Shown: positions 8,859 through 15,407 of the stretch, in pieces
Layout of the letters: each line of letters starts with the position of its first letter
Numbering within the stretch: the first letter of the stretch is position 1
Assembly (NCBI GenBank): GCA_051872775.1
Contig: JBJEEE010000022.1
Span: 1 to 16,586 of the forward strand
Direction: 5' to 3'
DNA: 16,586 nt
DNA from: UMGS75 sp051872775
GTDB lineage: Bacteria > Bacillota_I > Bacilli_A > ML615J-28 > CAG-313
Position numbers and translations under genes: made by a program
The notes under the pieces: generated by a model
What the model was told of the DNA's origin: nothing
The model's database searches: none
The model's input: only the letters and a program-made list of their open reading frames with translations

Positions 8859-8898
8859 ATGATACCTCAATTAAGTTTATTATTTTATAATTATAAAC

Positions 8899-8927
8899 AT
8901 TATACCAAATTTTATAACATTTGTCAT
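8899..8927 (-). promoter_or_regulatory. Promoter of the acyltransferase-rlmCD operon
   Basis: On the minus strand there is ATGACA (8927-8922), a 17 nt spacer and a perfect TATAAT (8904-8899). Transcription should begin near 8892, about 34 nt before the ATG at 8858. The -35 overlaps the -35 of a candidate divergent plus-strand promoter. Confidence 0.8.
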
Positions 8928-8950
8928 AAGATACATTAAAATTTTATACT
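8921..8950 (+). promoter_or_regulatory. Candidate plus-strand promoter for the small RNA at 8957-9045
   Basis: TTGTCA (8921-8926), an 18 nt spacer and TATACT (8945-8950) form a sigma-A like promoter with one mismatch in each hexamer. It is back-to-back with the acyltransferase promoter and shares its -35 bases. A polymerase bound to one would exclude the other. Confidence 0.45.
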
Positions 8951-8956
8951 AATTTA

Positions 8957-9045
8957 TCATTTTTAGCTAATCTGTGAGAAGACGAGTTTTCAAAAAGATA
9001 AATATGTCATAAATTTTATTTTAATCGCTCACAGAGCGGTTTTTT
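8957..9045 (+). ncRNA. Candidate small RNA of about 90 nt with intrinsic terminator
   Basis: This stretch starts about 7 nt after a plausible plus-strand -10 and ends in a good terminator. The hairpin is AATCGCTC (9023-9030), loop ACA, GAGCGGTT (9034-9041; one U-G pair), with six T at 9040-9045. The reverse strand lacks the T run, so the orientation is plus. TCTGTGAG (8971-8978) is the exact reverse complement of CTCACAGA (9028-9035), which overlaps the terminator stem. The RNA could therefore close into a different long-range hairpin that excludes the terminator, as leader RNAs do. No plus-strand gene follows, however: the ABC operon terminator begins at 9061. I recognise no known riboswitch or sRNA family and see no ORF in it. 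It may be a trans-acting sRNA, a relic leader, or chance. Confidence 0.4.
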
Positions 9046-9060
9046 GAGGGGTTATAAGGC

Positions 9061-9091
9061 AAAAAAAGAGTCAAAAAAGATATTTTGACTC
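9061..9091 (-). terminator. Terminator of the marR-ABC-ABC operon
   Basis: GAGTCAAAA (9068-9076) pairs with TTTTGACTC (9083-9091) over nine bases, with a 6 nt loop. Read on the minus strand the stem is followed by seven T (9067-9061). It begins 36 nt after the stop of the second ABC gene. Confidence 0.85.
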
Positions 9092-9127
9092 CATTTCTTG
9101 TATTTTATACTAATTGAAAATTTCCTA

Positions 9128-11149
9128 TTAAATTGAGTTTCCAGCAAATTGAGTTTGGTATAATCGATAGTATACTCCTTCTTTTTTGAGTAATTCCTTA
9201 TGATTTCCAATTTCAACAATTTGACCATGATCAATTACGACAATCTTATCAGCATCTCTGATAGTTGATAAACGATGAGCAATAATTAAACTAGTACGAT
9301 TTTTCATCAAACTTACTAATCCATCTTGGATATTCTTTTCCGTTCTAGTATCAACACTTGAGGTTGCTTCATCTAAAATCAAAATCTTTGGATCAGCTAA
9401 AATAGCTCTTGCTATAGATAATAATTGACGTTGACCACCACTTAAGTTACTACCTGATTCAGATAGTTGGGTATTATAACCATCTACTGTTTTATCAATA
9501 AATAGATTAGAATTACTTAAGGTTGCGGCAGAAACAATCTCTTCTTGGGTTGCCTCTAATCTGCCATAACGGATATTGTTCAAGATAGAATCCTTAAATA
9601 AGACTGTATCTTGCAAGACAATAGCAATAAGTTCACGTAACTGATGTTTATCAATATCACGAATGTCTTTACCACCAACCGATATTTTACCACTATCAAT
9701 TTCATAGAAACGCATTAACAGGTTAACAATTGTGGTTTTTCCACTACCTGTTGCGCCAACCAAGGCTATCTTTTGTCCTTTATTTACCTCTAATGAAAAA
9801 TCTTTTAATACCGGTTCACCTGGTACATAGGAGAAATTAACATGATCAAATACAATTGGTTGATTTAAATCCAAATCTTCAACCTTATAACTACCTTCAT
9901 TAATTTCCGTATTTGTATCTAGGATATCAAATACACGTTCTGCTGCCGCAATACTAGATAGGATTTGCGTATACAAATTGGCAATCGTATTGATTGGGCG
10001 TGAAAATTGTCGTGTAAGAGAAGCAAAAGTTATGATTGCGCCAATCTCAAGATGATTTATTCCTTTTGAAACAAATAATGCCCCAAAAGCAACCACAAGT
10101 AAATAACCTAAATTATTGATAAAATTCATCATTGGTCCCATTACACCACCAAATATTTCAGCTTTAACCCCATATTTACGTAAATTCTTACTTATTTCAT
10201 TAAACTCACCTTCGACTGTATCTTCCATACAAAAGGCTTGTACAGTTTTGTGCCCAACAACCATCTCTTCTACTTGAGCATTAATTTCACCAATTAAGAT
10301 ACGTTGAATTTTGAAAAATTTGCGCATATACTTTGATAAAAACTTAGTTGTAATTAAGGTAAAAACAAGGGTTGATAAACTGATAAGCGTTAATAAAGGA
10401 CTATAAACTAACATAATGACTAAAGCACCAACAACAGTCAATACTCCTGAAATAAGTGAAGTAAGTGATTGTGACACCGTATTAGAAATACTATCTACGT
10501 CATTAGTTATTCTACTCATAATATCACCATGTTGATTTGTATCAAAGTAAGAAATAGGTAAATAGATCATTTTATCAAAAACATCTTTACGAATTTTTCT
10601 TACCATATTTTGTGATAAATAAGCAGAAGTAAGACTACTTGCAAATTCTAATAAAGAATTTAAAACATAAATTGTAAATAATATAATCAAGGAATTAACT
10701 AGTTTCGCTAAATTACCATCACTAATATAGTTAATGGCATTTCCTTGAATTACTGGACCTAATAATGAAAATACCGTTGTACATATTACCGCAATAAATA
10801 ATATTAACAAATATCGTTTATTCGTACCTAAATATTTGAATATTCTTCCGATAGTCTTTTTGAATTCTTTTGGCTTTTCCTTAAATTGAAGCATTCCCCC
10901 ACTTGGACCTCTCCTACCAGATTTTGAAAATATTTCTCGATCACTTAATTTAGAATATTTTCCACCAAAATTATATTCATCAGACTGAGGCATAGATTGT
11001 GTTTTCTTTGGCATTCGTTCTTGCTTTTTCTTTGGTACATGATGGCTAGCAATCCAAGATATGTTTTTAACCACAGACCTACATATTAATGATAATAAAA
11101 CAATGATAAAAGGAATGACAACAATTATACAAATCAAAATACTATTCAT
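9128..11149 (-). CDS. ABC exporter half-transporter, canonical-site subunit of a heterodimer (multidrug/lipid export type)
   Basis: The 673-residue protein has an ABC exporter membrane domain (about 110-400) and an ATPase domain (about 430-670). Motifs: Walker A GATGSGKT (465-472), Q-loop VLQDT (Q513), signature NLSGGQ (568-573), Walker B ILILDE (D593, E594) and switch His625 in IIAHRLS. The catalytic Glu and His are both present, so this subunit supplies the hydrolysing site. Before the core there is an extra hydrophobic N-terminal helix (1-24) and a basic, Gln/Ser-rich linker to about residue 95, longer than in most relatives. The start at 11149 is preferred over an ATG 9 nt upstream: AGGAGG abuts the upstream ATG, but is 9 nt from 11149. 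It overlaps the partner gene by 8 nt. With that partner it likely exports a hydrophobic drug, lipid or peptide; substrate unknown. Confidence 0.92.
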   Translation of the reverse strand: MNSILICIIVVIPFIIVLLSLICRSVVKNISWIASHHVPKKKQERMPKKTQSMPQSDEYNFGGKYSKLSDREIFSKSGRRGPSGGMLQFKEKPKEFKKTIGRIFKYLGTNKRYLLILFIAVICTTVFSLLGPVIQGNAINYISDGNLAKLVNSLIILFTIYVLNSLLEFASSLTSAYLSQNMVRKIRKDVFDKMIYLPISYFDTNQHGDIMSRITNDVDSISNTVSQSLTSLISGVLTVVGALVIMLVYSPLLTLISLSTLVFTLITTKFLSKYMRKFFKIQRILIGEINAQVEEMVVGHKTVQAFCMEDTVEGEFNEISKNLRKYGVKAEIFGGVMGPMMNFINNLGYLLVVAFGALFVSKGINHLEIGAIITFASLTRQFSRPINTIANLYTQILSSIAAAERVFDILDTNTEINEGSYKVEDLDLNQPIVFDHVNFSYVPGEPVLKDFSLEVNKGQKIALVGATGSGKTTIVNLLMRFYEIDSGKISVGGKDIRDIDKHQLRELIAIVLQDTVLFKDSILNNIRYGRLEATQEEIVSAATLSNSNLFIDKTVDGYNTQLSESGSNLSGGQRQLLSIARAILADPKILILDEATSSVDTRTEKNIQDGLVSLMKNRTSLIIAHRLSTIRDADKIVVIDHGQIVEIGNHKELLKKEGVYYRLYQTQFAGNSI

Positions 11150-12875
11150 TTGTTTCATCCTCCTCTTGTATTAATTGGGAATTATAAATATCTTGATAAA
11201 TACTCGATGATGCAAGTAATTCATCATTTGTTCCAACTGCAGATTCCATTCCATTATCTAAAACTAAAATCTTTGATGCACCTTTAGCACTTGCAATACG
11301 TTGTGCAACAAGGAGAATCGTTGTATCTTTCATATTTTCTCTTAAAGCTTTATATAATGCTGCTTCTGTTTTTAAGTCAAGGGCACTTGTCGCATCATCG
11401 AAAATCAAAATACTTGGATTACGAAGGATGGCTCTAGCAATCGCAATACGTTGTTTTTGACCACCCGAAAGAGATGATCCTTTTTCACCAATAATCGTAT
11501 TATATCCTTCAGAAAAACCACTGATAAAATCATGAGCTTGCGCAATCTTGCACGCTTTAACTACATCTTCATGGGTTGCATTTAGATTACCCCATTTAAC
11601 ATTTTCTTCAATTGTACCCGTAAATAACTCTGTTTTTTGAAATACAATTCCAATATTACTACGGAGAGATTTGATAGTTAAATCTTTAATATTTTCTCCA
11701 TCAACTAAGATTTTACCATCGGTAACATCATAAAAACGAGGCACCAAGTTTACTAAGCTACTTTTTCCTGAACCTGTCGCACCTAAAATAGCAAGCGTTT
11801 CTCCTGGTTTAACCGTTATATTGATATTTTTTACAGCAGGTTCGCCATGTGTGCCAGGATAACGGAATGATACATTTTCAAATTGAACTAGTCCTGATAA
11901 TTTTTCTACAACTTTTGTTCCATCTTTAATTGGGTTTTCTGAATTTAATACTTCATTAATACGTTTAATACTAGCCACAGCACGAGTAACGGTTTGGAAC
12001 ATTTGTCCAAGCATCATCAAAGACATAAGGATTTGACTGATGTAAGTTATCGAAGCCATTACGTTACCAACTTTTAAGCCATTACCAAGTATAACATTTT
12101 TACCACCAATATAGATAATTAGAATAATTGTTGTATTCATTATTATCATCATAAATGGCATTAGAAAAGCCATAATTTTTTGAACTTTCAAATTCGTCAT
12201 ACATAAATTAACATTAGCATTGTCAAAACGTTCTTTTTCATACTCTTCACGATTATATGCTTTGATTACTCGGCTTCCTCCTACGTTTTCTTGCACAACT
12301 GAATTAACATCATCAAGTTTAAGTTGAACCTTAAAGAATAAAGGAGATATTTTCCAAATAAATAAAATAATAATAAGTAATTCAATCGGTAATATAATTA
12401 ACAAAATAGCTCCAAAACTTGGACTAATAGCAAGTAAGAAAATGATACCACCGATAAATTGCATTAGCGTTCTAATCAACATTCGAACGGAAGTTGCAAC
12501 AAGGTTTTTAACTAAATCAATATCATTAGTAATTCTTGTAACTAATGATCCCGTTGAAAAATCATCAGTTTGTTGGAATGTAAGATTCATTATTTTCTTA
12601 AAGCAATCTCTTCTTATGTCATCCGCAAATCCTTGTGATGCGGCAGATCCAAAAGCTGCTGATAAAAAGCCAAAAAGACCACCTAAAGCAGTAAACGCAA
12701 GCATCAATAAACCAGCTGATAAAATAACATTATTTTTTCCTTCACCAAGACCAACATCGACTATTTGCGACATTAATTTAGGTTGAAATAAATCCATTAG
12801 TACTTCTCCTATCATTGTAAGCGGAGCAAGTAAAACTAAATACCAATATGGTTTTAAATATCTAAAAATTTTCAT
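11142..12875 (-). CDS. ABC exporter half-transporter, degenerate-site subunit of a heterodimer
   Basis: The 577-residue protein has six membrane helices (about 10-300) and an ATPase domain (about 330-570). Walker A is GATGSGKS (365-372), the Q-loop VFQKT (Q413) and the signature SLSGGQ (468-473). Walker B reads ILIFDD, so the catalytic Glu is Asp494, and the switch His is Gln525 in LLVAQRIAS. Both changes are typical of the non-hydrolysing site in heterodimeric exporters such as TM287/288, LmrCD and BmrCD. The next gene has the intact site, so the pair should work as one transporter. The start at 12875 follows GGAG by about 8 nt; the TTG at 12890 is in frame but precedes that site too closely. 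The start overlaps the marR end by 14 nt. Its position directly after marR suggests an inducible multidrug or stress-compound pump. Confidence 0.92.
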   Translation of the reverse strand: MKIFRYLKPYWYLVLLAPLTMIGEVLMDLFQPKLMSQIVDVGLGEGKNNVILSAGLLMLAFTALGGLFGFLSAAFGSAASQGFADDIRRDCFKKIMNLTFQQTDDFSTGSLVTRITNDIDLVKNLVATSVRMLIRTLMQFIGGIIFLLAISPSFGAILLIILPIELLIIILFIWKISPLFFKVQLKLDDVNSVVQENVGGSRVIKAYNREEYEKERFDNANVNLCMTNLKVQKIMAFLMPFMMIIMNTTIILIIYIGGKNVILGNGLKVGNVMASITYISQILMSLMMLGQMFQTVTRAVASIKRINEVLNSENPIKDGTKVVEKLSGLVQFENVSFRYPGTHGEPAVKNINITVKPGETLAILGATGSGKSSLVNLVPRFYDVTDGKILVDGENIKDLTIKSLRSNIGIVFQKTELFTGTIEENVKWGNLNATHEDVVKACKIAQAHDFISGFSEGYNTIIGEKGSSLSGGQKQRIAIARAILRNPSILIFDDATSALDLKTEAALYKALRENMKDTTILLVAQRIASAKGASKILVLDNGMESAVGTNDELLASSSIYQDIYNSQLIQEEDETNE

Positions 12876-13314
12876 GATTGTATTCTCCAAATTCTGTACA
12901 CATAATATTAATAAGTTTATTTAGAATGATCTCCAGTTCTTCCGTCTCTTTTGCATCCAATTTAGGAAGTATTTTTTGTTCAAGCTTTTCAACTAACTCC
13001 ATCATCTTCTTTTCGTATTCTTTCCCTTTTTCAGTTAAAAAAACTTGAATAACTCTCGCATCCGTTAAAGAAGGTTTACGAATGACATATCCTTCTTGTT
13101 CCATTTTTTGTAACGTCAAACTAATTGTCGGAGCTTTAAACCTTGTTCTTTTAACTAAATCAAGTTGTGACAATCCATCATTATGGGATAGGTGAAAGAT
13201 AATAGGACGATAACTCGAAACTAATCCATTTTCTTCAGCAAGATTTCTTAGTTTATTATGAAAGATTCTATGTACGTCACCAATCATCATTAAAACATTT
13301 TTTTCTTTTTTCAT
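12862..13314 (-). CDS. MarR-family winged-helix transcriptional regulator
   Basis: This 150-residue protein has normal MarR size. An N-terminal dimerisation helix (residues 5-28) precedes a winged helix: GLSQLDLVKRTRFKAPTIS gives the helix-turn-helix, LTLQKMEQEGYV the rest of the recognition region, and SLTDARVIQVFLTEKG the wing with the family's conserved D-x-R. A long C-terminal helix (about 100-145) completes the dimer interface. GGAGGG lies 3 nt before the ATG. It leads the operon, overlapping the first ABC gene by 14 nt, and its own promoter contains a perfect palindrome. The likely model is repression of itself and the exporter until a ligand loosens DNA binding. The ligand is unknown; autoregulation is inferred. 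Confidence 0.93.
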   Translation of the reverse strand: MKKEKNVLMMIGDVHRIFHNKLRNLAEENGLVSSYRPIIFHLSHNDGLSQLDLVKRTRFKAPTISLTLQKMEQEGYVIRKPSLTDARVIQVFLTEKGKEYEKKMMELVEKLEQKILPKLDAKETEELEIILNKLINIMCTEFGEYNHENF

Positions 13315-13324
13315 ATTCCCTCCA

Positions 13325-13348
13325 TTAGTTAGTTTTAAAACTAACTAA
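13325..13348. promoter_or_regulatory. Perfect 24 bp palindrome, probable MarR operator
   Basis: The half-site TTAGTTAGTTTT (13325-13336) is followed by its exact reverse complement AAAACTAACTAA (13337-13348), with no spacer. It lies immediately downstream of the -10 of the marR promoter, over the expected transcription start, and ends 4 nt before GGAGGG. Bound protein would block transcription. Length and symmetry suit a MarR dimer. In RNA it could also form a hairpin just before the ribosome binding site. Confidence 0.8.
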
Positions 13349-13377
13349 ATTTTACCACTATTTAATATAATAATCAA
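13349..13377 (-). promoter_or_regulatory. Promoter of the marR-ABC-ABC operon
   Basis: On the minus strand: TTGATT (13377-13372), a 17 nt spacer, TAAAAT (13354-13349). The -10 directly adjoins the palindrome, so the start site (about 13342) falls inside the operator. Confidence 0.75.
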
Positions 13378-13408
13378 TCTAATTGCATTGTTTTTTACAG
13401 CCTTATAC

Positions 13409-13437
13409 TTGAAAAAATTTAAAATATATAATATAAT
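13409..13437 (+). promoter_or_regulatory. Promoter of tRNA-Leu
   Basis: TTGAAA (13409-13414), 17 nt, then a perfect TATAAT (13432-13437). The mature tRNA begins 9 nt after the -10, giving almost no 5' leader. The promoter diverges from that of marR. Confidence 0.8.
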
Positions 13438-13446
13438 AATAAAGAC

Positions 13447-13533
13447 GCCGGTGTGGTGAAATGGTAGACGCGCTGGACTCAAAATCCAGTACCTGATGAG
13501 GGTGTGTCGGTTCGAGTCCGACCACCGGCACCA
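13447..13533 (+). tRNA. tRNA-Leu, anticodon CAA
   Basis: The acceptor arms GCCGGTG (13447-13453) and CACCGGC (13523-13529) pair fully, with discriminator A and an encoded CCA (13531-13533). The anticodon stem CTGGA/TCCAG encloses the loop CTCAAAA, so the anticodon is CAA and reads UUG. The T arm is TCGG-TTCGAGT-CCGA. The variable region of about 14 nt forms a short stem (CCT/AGG), as expected for class II leucine tRNAs. Length with CCA is 87 nt. It has its own promoter and terminator. Confidence 0.96.
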
Positions 13534-13544
13534 TATTGAAATCA

Positions 13545-13575
13545 AATCTCTGATTCATTATCAGAGATTTTTTTT
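13545..13575 (+). terminator. Terminator of tRNA-Leu
   Basis: AATCTCTGAT (13545-13554) and ATCAGAGATT (13560-13569) pair over ten bases with a TCATT loop, followed by T to 13575. It starts 11 nt after the CCA end. Confidence 0.88.
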
Positions 13576-13784
13576 ATACATTATATTTGGAATGGATAAA
13601 GTGAGACTTTAGCGAGTCAGTTGAGCAAATGGTGGATAACGTAAAAAAAATTTGTGGACGAAACAAATAAAACATTGTTCGTTTATAGTATGATCTTTTC
13701 CTTTTTAATTAGTTTTATATTGATAAAAATCCAGAATCTCTACCACCAATTTTGCCTAATAGATTTGGATTTTGGGTTAAAACA

Positions 13785-13828
13785 AGTCATTTAACTATCA
13801 ATTTCGAAACTTAAACCCCTATATTTTA
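13785..13828 (+). repeat. Diverged direct repeat, copy 1
   Basis: This segment aligns with 15213-15258 in the same orientation: about 37 of 46 aligned columns match, with two single-base gaps. The best-conserved blocks are TATCAATT at the start of the core and CTATATTTTA at its end. The copies are about 1.4 kb apart and flank the yoaP-like gene. They may be scars of a mobile element or tails of two related decayed genes; the element is not identified. Confidence 0.5.
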
Positions 13829-13834
13829 GTAAAG

Positions 13835-13869
13835 AAAGACTTTGACGTATTAAATCAAAGTCTTTTTTT
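13835..13869 (+). terminator. Strong hairpin with T tract, possible bidirectional terminator
   Basis: AAAGACTTTGA (13835-13845) pairs perfectly with TCAAAGTCTTT (13855-13865) around a 9 nt loop, and T continues to 13869. It is a plus-strand terminator by form, yet no live plus-strand gene precedes it. On the minus strand it lies about 130 nt after the yoaP stop and is followed by CTTTCTTTAC, so it could end yoaP transcription less efficiently. Confidence 0.6.
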
Positions 13870-13994
13870 CAATATATCAAAGATGAAACATTTTGAAAGA
13901 AAATGAAAACATCTTTCGCTTTGTGAAAGCACATTATTTTGCTATAGAACGCATCAAGTTAATTTGGAATTTGATGTTACAACAAATTGGATTT

Positions 13995-14741
13995 TTATTT
14001 CTCCAATAATTTCAAAAAACGCTTGTCATTCATCTGCTCATTGGTAATGTAGTTACCATCTAAAAATAATGCGTATGTTGTGATTGGTGTCGGAACATTT
14101 TGAGCTTCTTCTTTACTTTGCAAATGAATTGCCTTAAATTGTATTCCCTTTTCTTTTGCAATTTCTTCAATTATAGGAACATACTTAGCATTAAACGGGC
14201 ATTGACTTGTATAATATAAAACATAACCCATTTTTTCAGTATGGGGATGTTTAGCACATTCTTTGAATTGAGGTTTAATGACATTTTCATAAAAAGGCAA
14301 GTACCAGAGTTGAATACCATTATCAGCTTCATCACAAACTTGAAAACCTTTATACTTAAGAAATTTAGAATCAGCCAAAAAAGGTTTCTTCTTGGCAGCT
14401 GCCAAAATGCACAAGCCAATTTTTCCTTTATTTTTACTATCCTCAATACAAGTATTTAATAAATCTGATGAATAGCCATGGCCTTTAAATAAACCAGCAA
14501 CCCACAAACAATCAATATACATATAGCCATCTGCCGAAATCGGATTCCAGGCATTTTCGGCAGGAATATACTCAATAAAACACTTGCCTCTTTCTTTGCT
14601 TTTTAGGAAGACCAATCCATCTTCAAACCGTTCTACTAACCATGATTTTTTTGAAGATACTTGAATATCATTGTTATTAGAAATAGCACAACATATATGC
14701 TCTTTTTCGATATTTTCTCTCGTAACCTTAATATATTCCAT
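13995..14741 (-). CDS. yoaP: GNAT acetyltransferase with C-terminal YoaP-like domain
   Basis: The 248-residue protein matches Bacillus YoaP in length (about 250, from memory) and order of domains. The N-terminal GNAT part carries YMYIDCLWVAGLFKGHGYS (73-91), where KGHGYSSDLL is the acetyl-CoA pyrophosphate loop, followed by the expected helix. The C-terminal part (about 172-248) looks thioredoxin-fold-like: VLYYTSQCPFNAKYVP (C181), then VPTPITTYALFLDGNYITNE with a cis-Pro-type TP turn. The usual second redox cysteine (CxxC) is missing. Both the acetylated substrate and the tail's role are unknown. GGAGGTT lies about 7 nt before the ATG. It stands alone, with a terminator behind the upstream genes and none of its neighbours related, and is flanked by two copies of a diverged repeat, so transfer is possible. 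Confidence 0.85.
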   Translation of the reverse strand: MEYIKVTRENIEKEHICCAISNNNDIQVSSKKSWLVERFEDGLVFLKSKERGKCFIEYIPAENAWNPISADGYMYIDCLWVAGLFKGHGYSSDLLNTCIEDSKNKGKIGLCILAAAKKKPFLADSKFLKYKGFQVCDEADNGIQLWYLPFYENVIKPQFKECAKHPHTEKMGYVLYYTSQCPFNAKYVPIIEEIAKEKGIQFKAIHLQSKEEAQNVPTPITTYALFLDGNYITNEQMNDKRFLKLLEK

Positions 14742-14813
14742 AATATTAAACCTCCGTAAAATCCCATTTTTTCGACTTCTAGACCAATTATTTTAATCAA
14801 ATAAGTCGCTATT

Positions 14814-14843
14814 ATTTAACCATAAAATCGAAAATATGCACAA
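14814..14843 (-). promoter_or_regulatory. Candidate promoter of the yoaP-like gene
   Basis: On the minus strand: TTGTGC (14843-14838), 18 nt, TTAAAT (14819-14814), with an extended TATGG before the -10. It would give a leader of about 65 nt containing an inverted repeat (CGACTT 14773-14778 / AAGTCG 14803-14808). The hexamers are weak, so this is tentative. Confidence 0.4.
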
Positions 14844-14856
14844 GCAAAGACAACAA

Positions 14857-14879
14857 AAATCAGTCATAAGGACTGATTT
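14857..14879 (-). terminator. Terminator upstream of yoaP, closing the right-hand minus-strand unit
   Basis: AAATCAGTC (14857-14865) and GACTGATTT (14871-14879) pair over nine bases with a 5 nt loop. On the minus strand the stem runs into TTTTTGTTG, so it would end transcripts coming from the right. It sits more than 500 nt past the last recognisable gene, hinting that something once lay between. A T-rich tail on the plus side is interrupted. Confidence 0.6.
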
Positions 14880-15407
14880 ATAATTCTTTTTTATAATCTC
14901 ATATCAATTTTTAAATTTGAATGTTAATAATTGATCTTCGTGAGATACGCATTAATTAATAAACGTAAGCCATAACAGATCTAACCATTCTAGTTAAACT
15001 GTATCAACTTATATCATTTTCTTAAGGATAGCTTAAAGTTTTTTCTTGCATTTTTTTGGAGTCTTTAATATTCATATAACTATAATTTTTTATCAAATAA
15101 TACTTTACGTTTTATTAATTGGTCTATCGTTTTTGAGAAGTACTATAAAAATAAAATACCTTTAAGTTTAAACATCGGTTTTACCTCATATGTCATGACT
15201 TCGTGTTATGATAGTTCATTCAAATATCAATTCCGGGACTTCAACCACCTATATTTTATCAATAAAAAAGGTCTAAAACATTAATTTTATTGTATCAAAC
15301 CATTGATTTCAATATGTGTTAAAAGAACAAAAAGGATACATTAGACATATTTTCCCATAGGAAGAAGTTATAAATTGATACACTTTAAAGTCTATAGCGG
15401 GATTCGA
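14880..15407. other. Long gene-free stretch, probably decayed sequence
   Basis: I find no intact gene in either direction. On the plus strand about 70 codons are open from roughly 15071 to a TAA near 15281, reading through FINWSIVFEKYYKNK and YQFRDFNHLYF, but without a start codon or ribosome binding site, and I recognise no family. It overlaps repeat copy 2, whose counterpart also encodes a YQFRNLN string in one frame, so both may derive from one coding sequence. The rest is AT-rich with no clear signal. Confidence 0.3.
15213..15258 (+). repeat. Diverged direct repeat, copy 2
   Basis: This is the partner of 13785-13828, same orientation, about 80% identical. Differences cluster at ...TTCCGGGACTTC... 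against ...TTTCGAAACTTA.... I see no target-site duplication or terminal inverted repeat around it. Confidence 0.5.

Larger units (their letters stand above)
13576..13994. other. Gene-free stretch with several hairpins and a possible coding remnant
   Basis: No intact gene is seen. On the plus strand, 13713-13814 is open for 33 codons and ends with residues such as PPILPNRFGFWVKTSHL before TAA. The proline and tryptophan content looks protein-like, but there is no start and I do not recognise it. It may be the tail of a decayed gene, perhaps a transposase. Hairpins follow at 13835-13865 (see separate entry), 13879-13916 (AAAGATG/CATCTTT with inner CATTTT/AAAATG) and 13919-13931 (GCTTT-GTG-AAAGC). 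The 45 bp diverged repeat copy 1 lies at 13785-13828. Confidence 0.35.

Noticed and set aside
9052..9234. 60-codon minus-strand frame over the end of the second ABC gene
   Set aside because: It is an out-of-frame reading of the ABC tail running through the operon terminator.
12442..12786. 114-codon plus-strand frame opposite the first ABC gene
   Set aside because: It mirrors the codon pattern of the membrane domain on the real strand and has no family features.
13345..13545. 66-codon minus-strand frame beginning MISIWCRWSDSNRHTLIRYW
   Set aside because: It is the antisense of tRNA-Leu and its promoter; this kind of translated tRNA complement is a common false gene.
14171..14459. Overlapping small frames on both strands inside the yoaP-like gene
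   Set aside because: The yoaP frame has clear GNAT and C-terminal motifs; the others are shadows.
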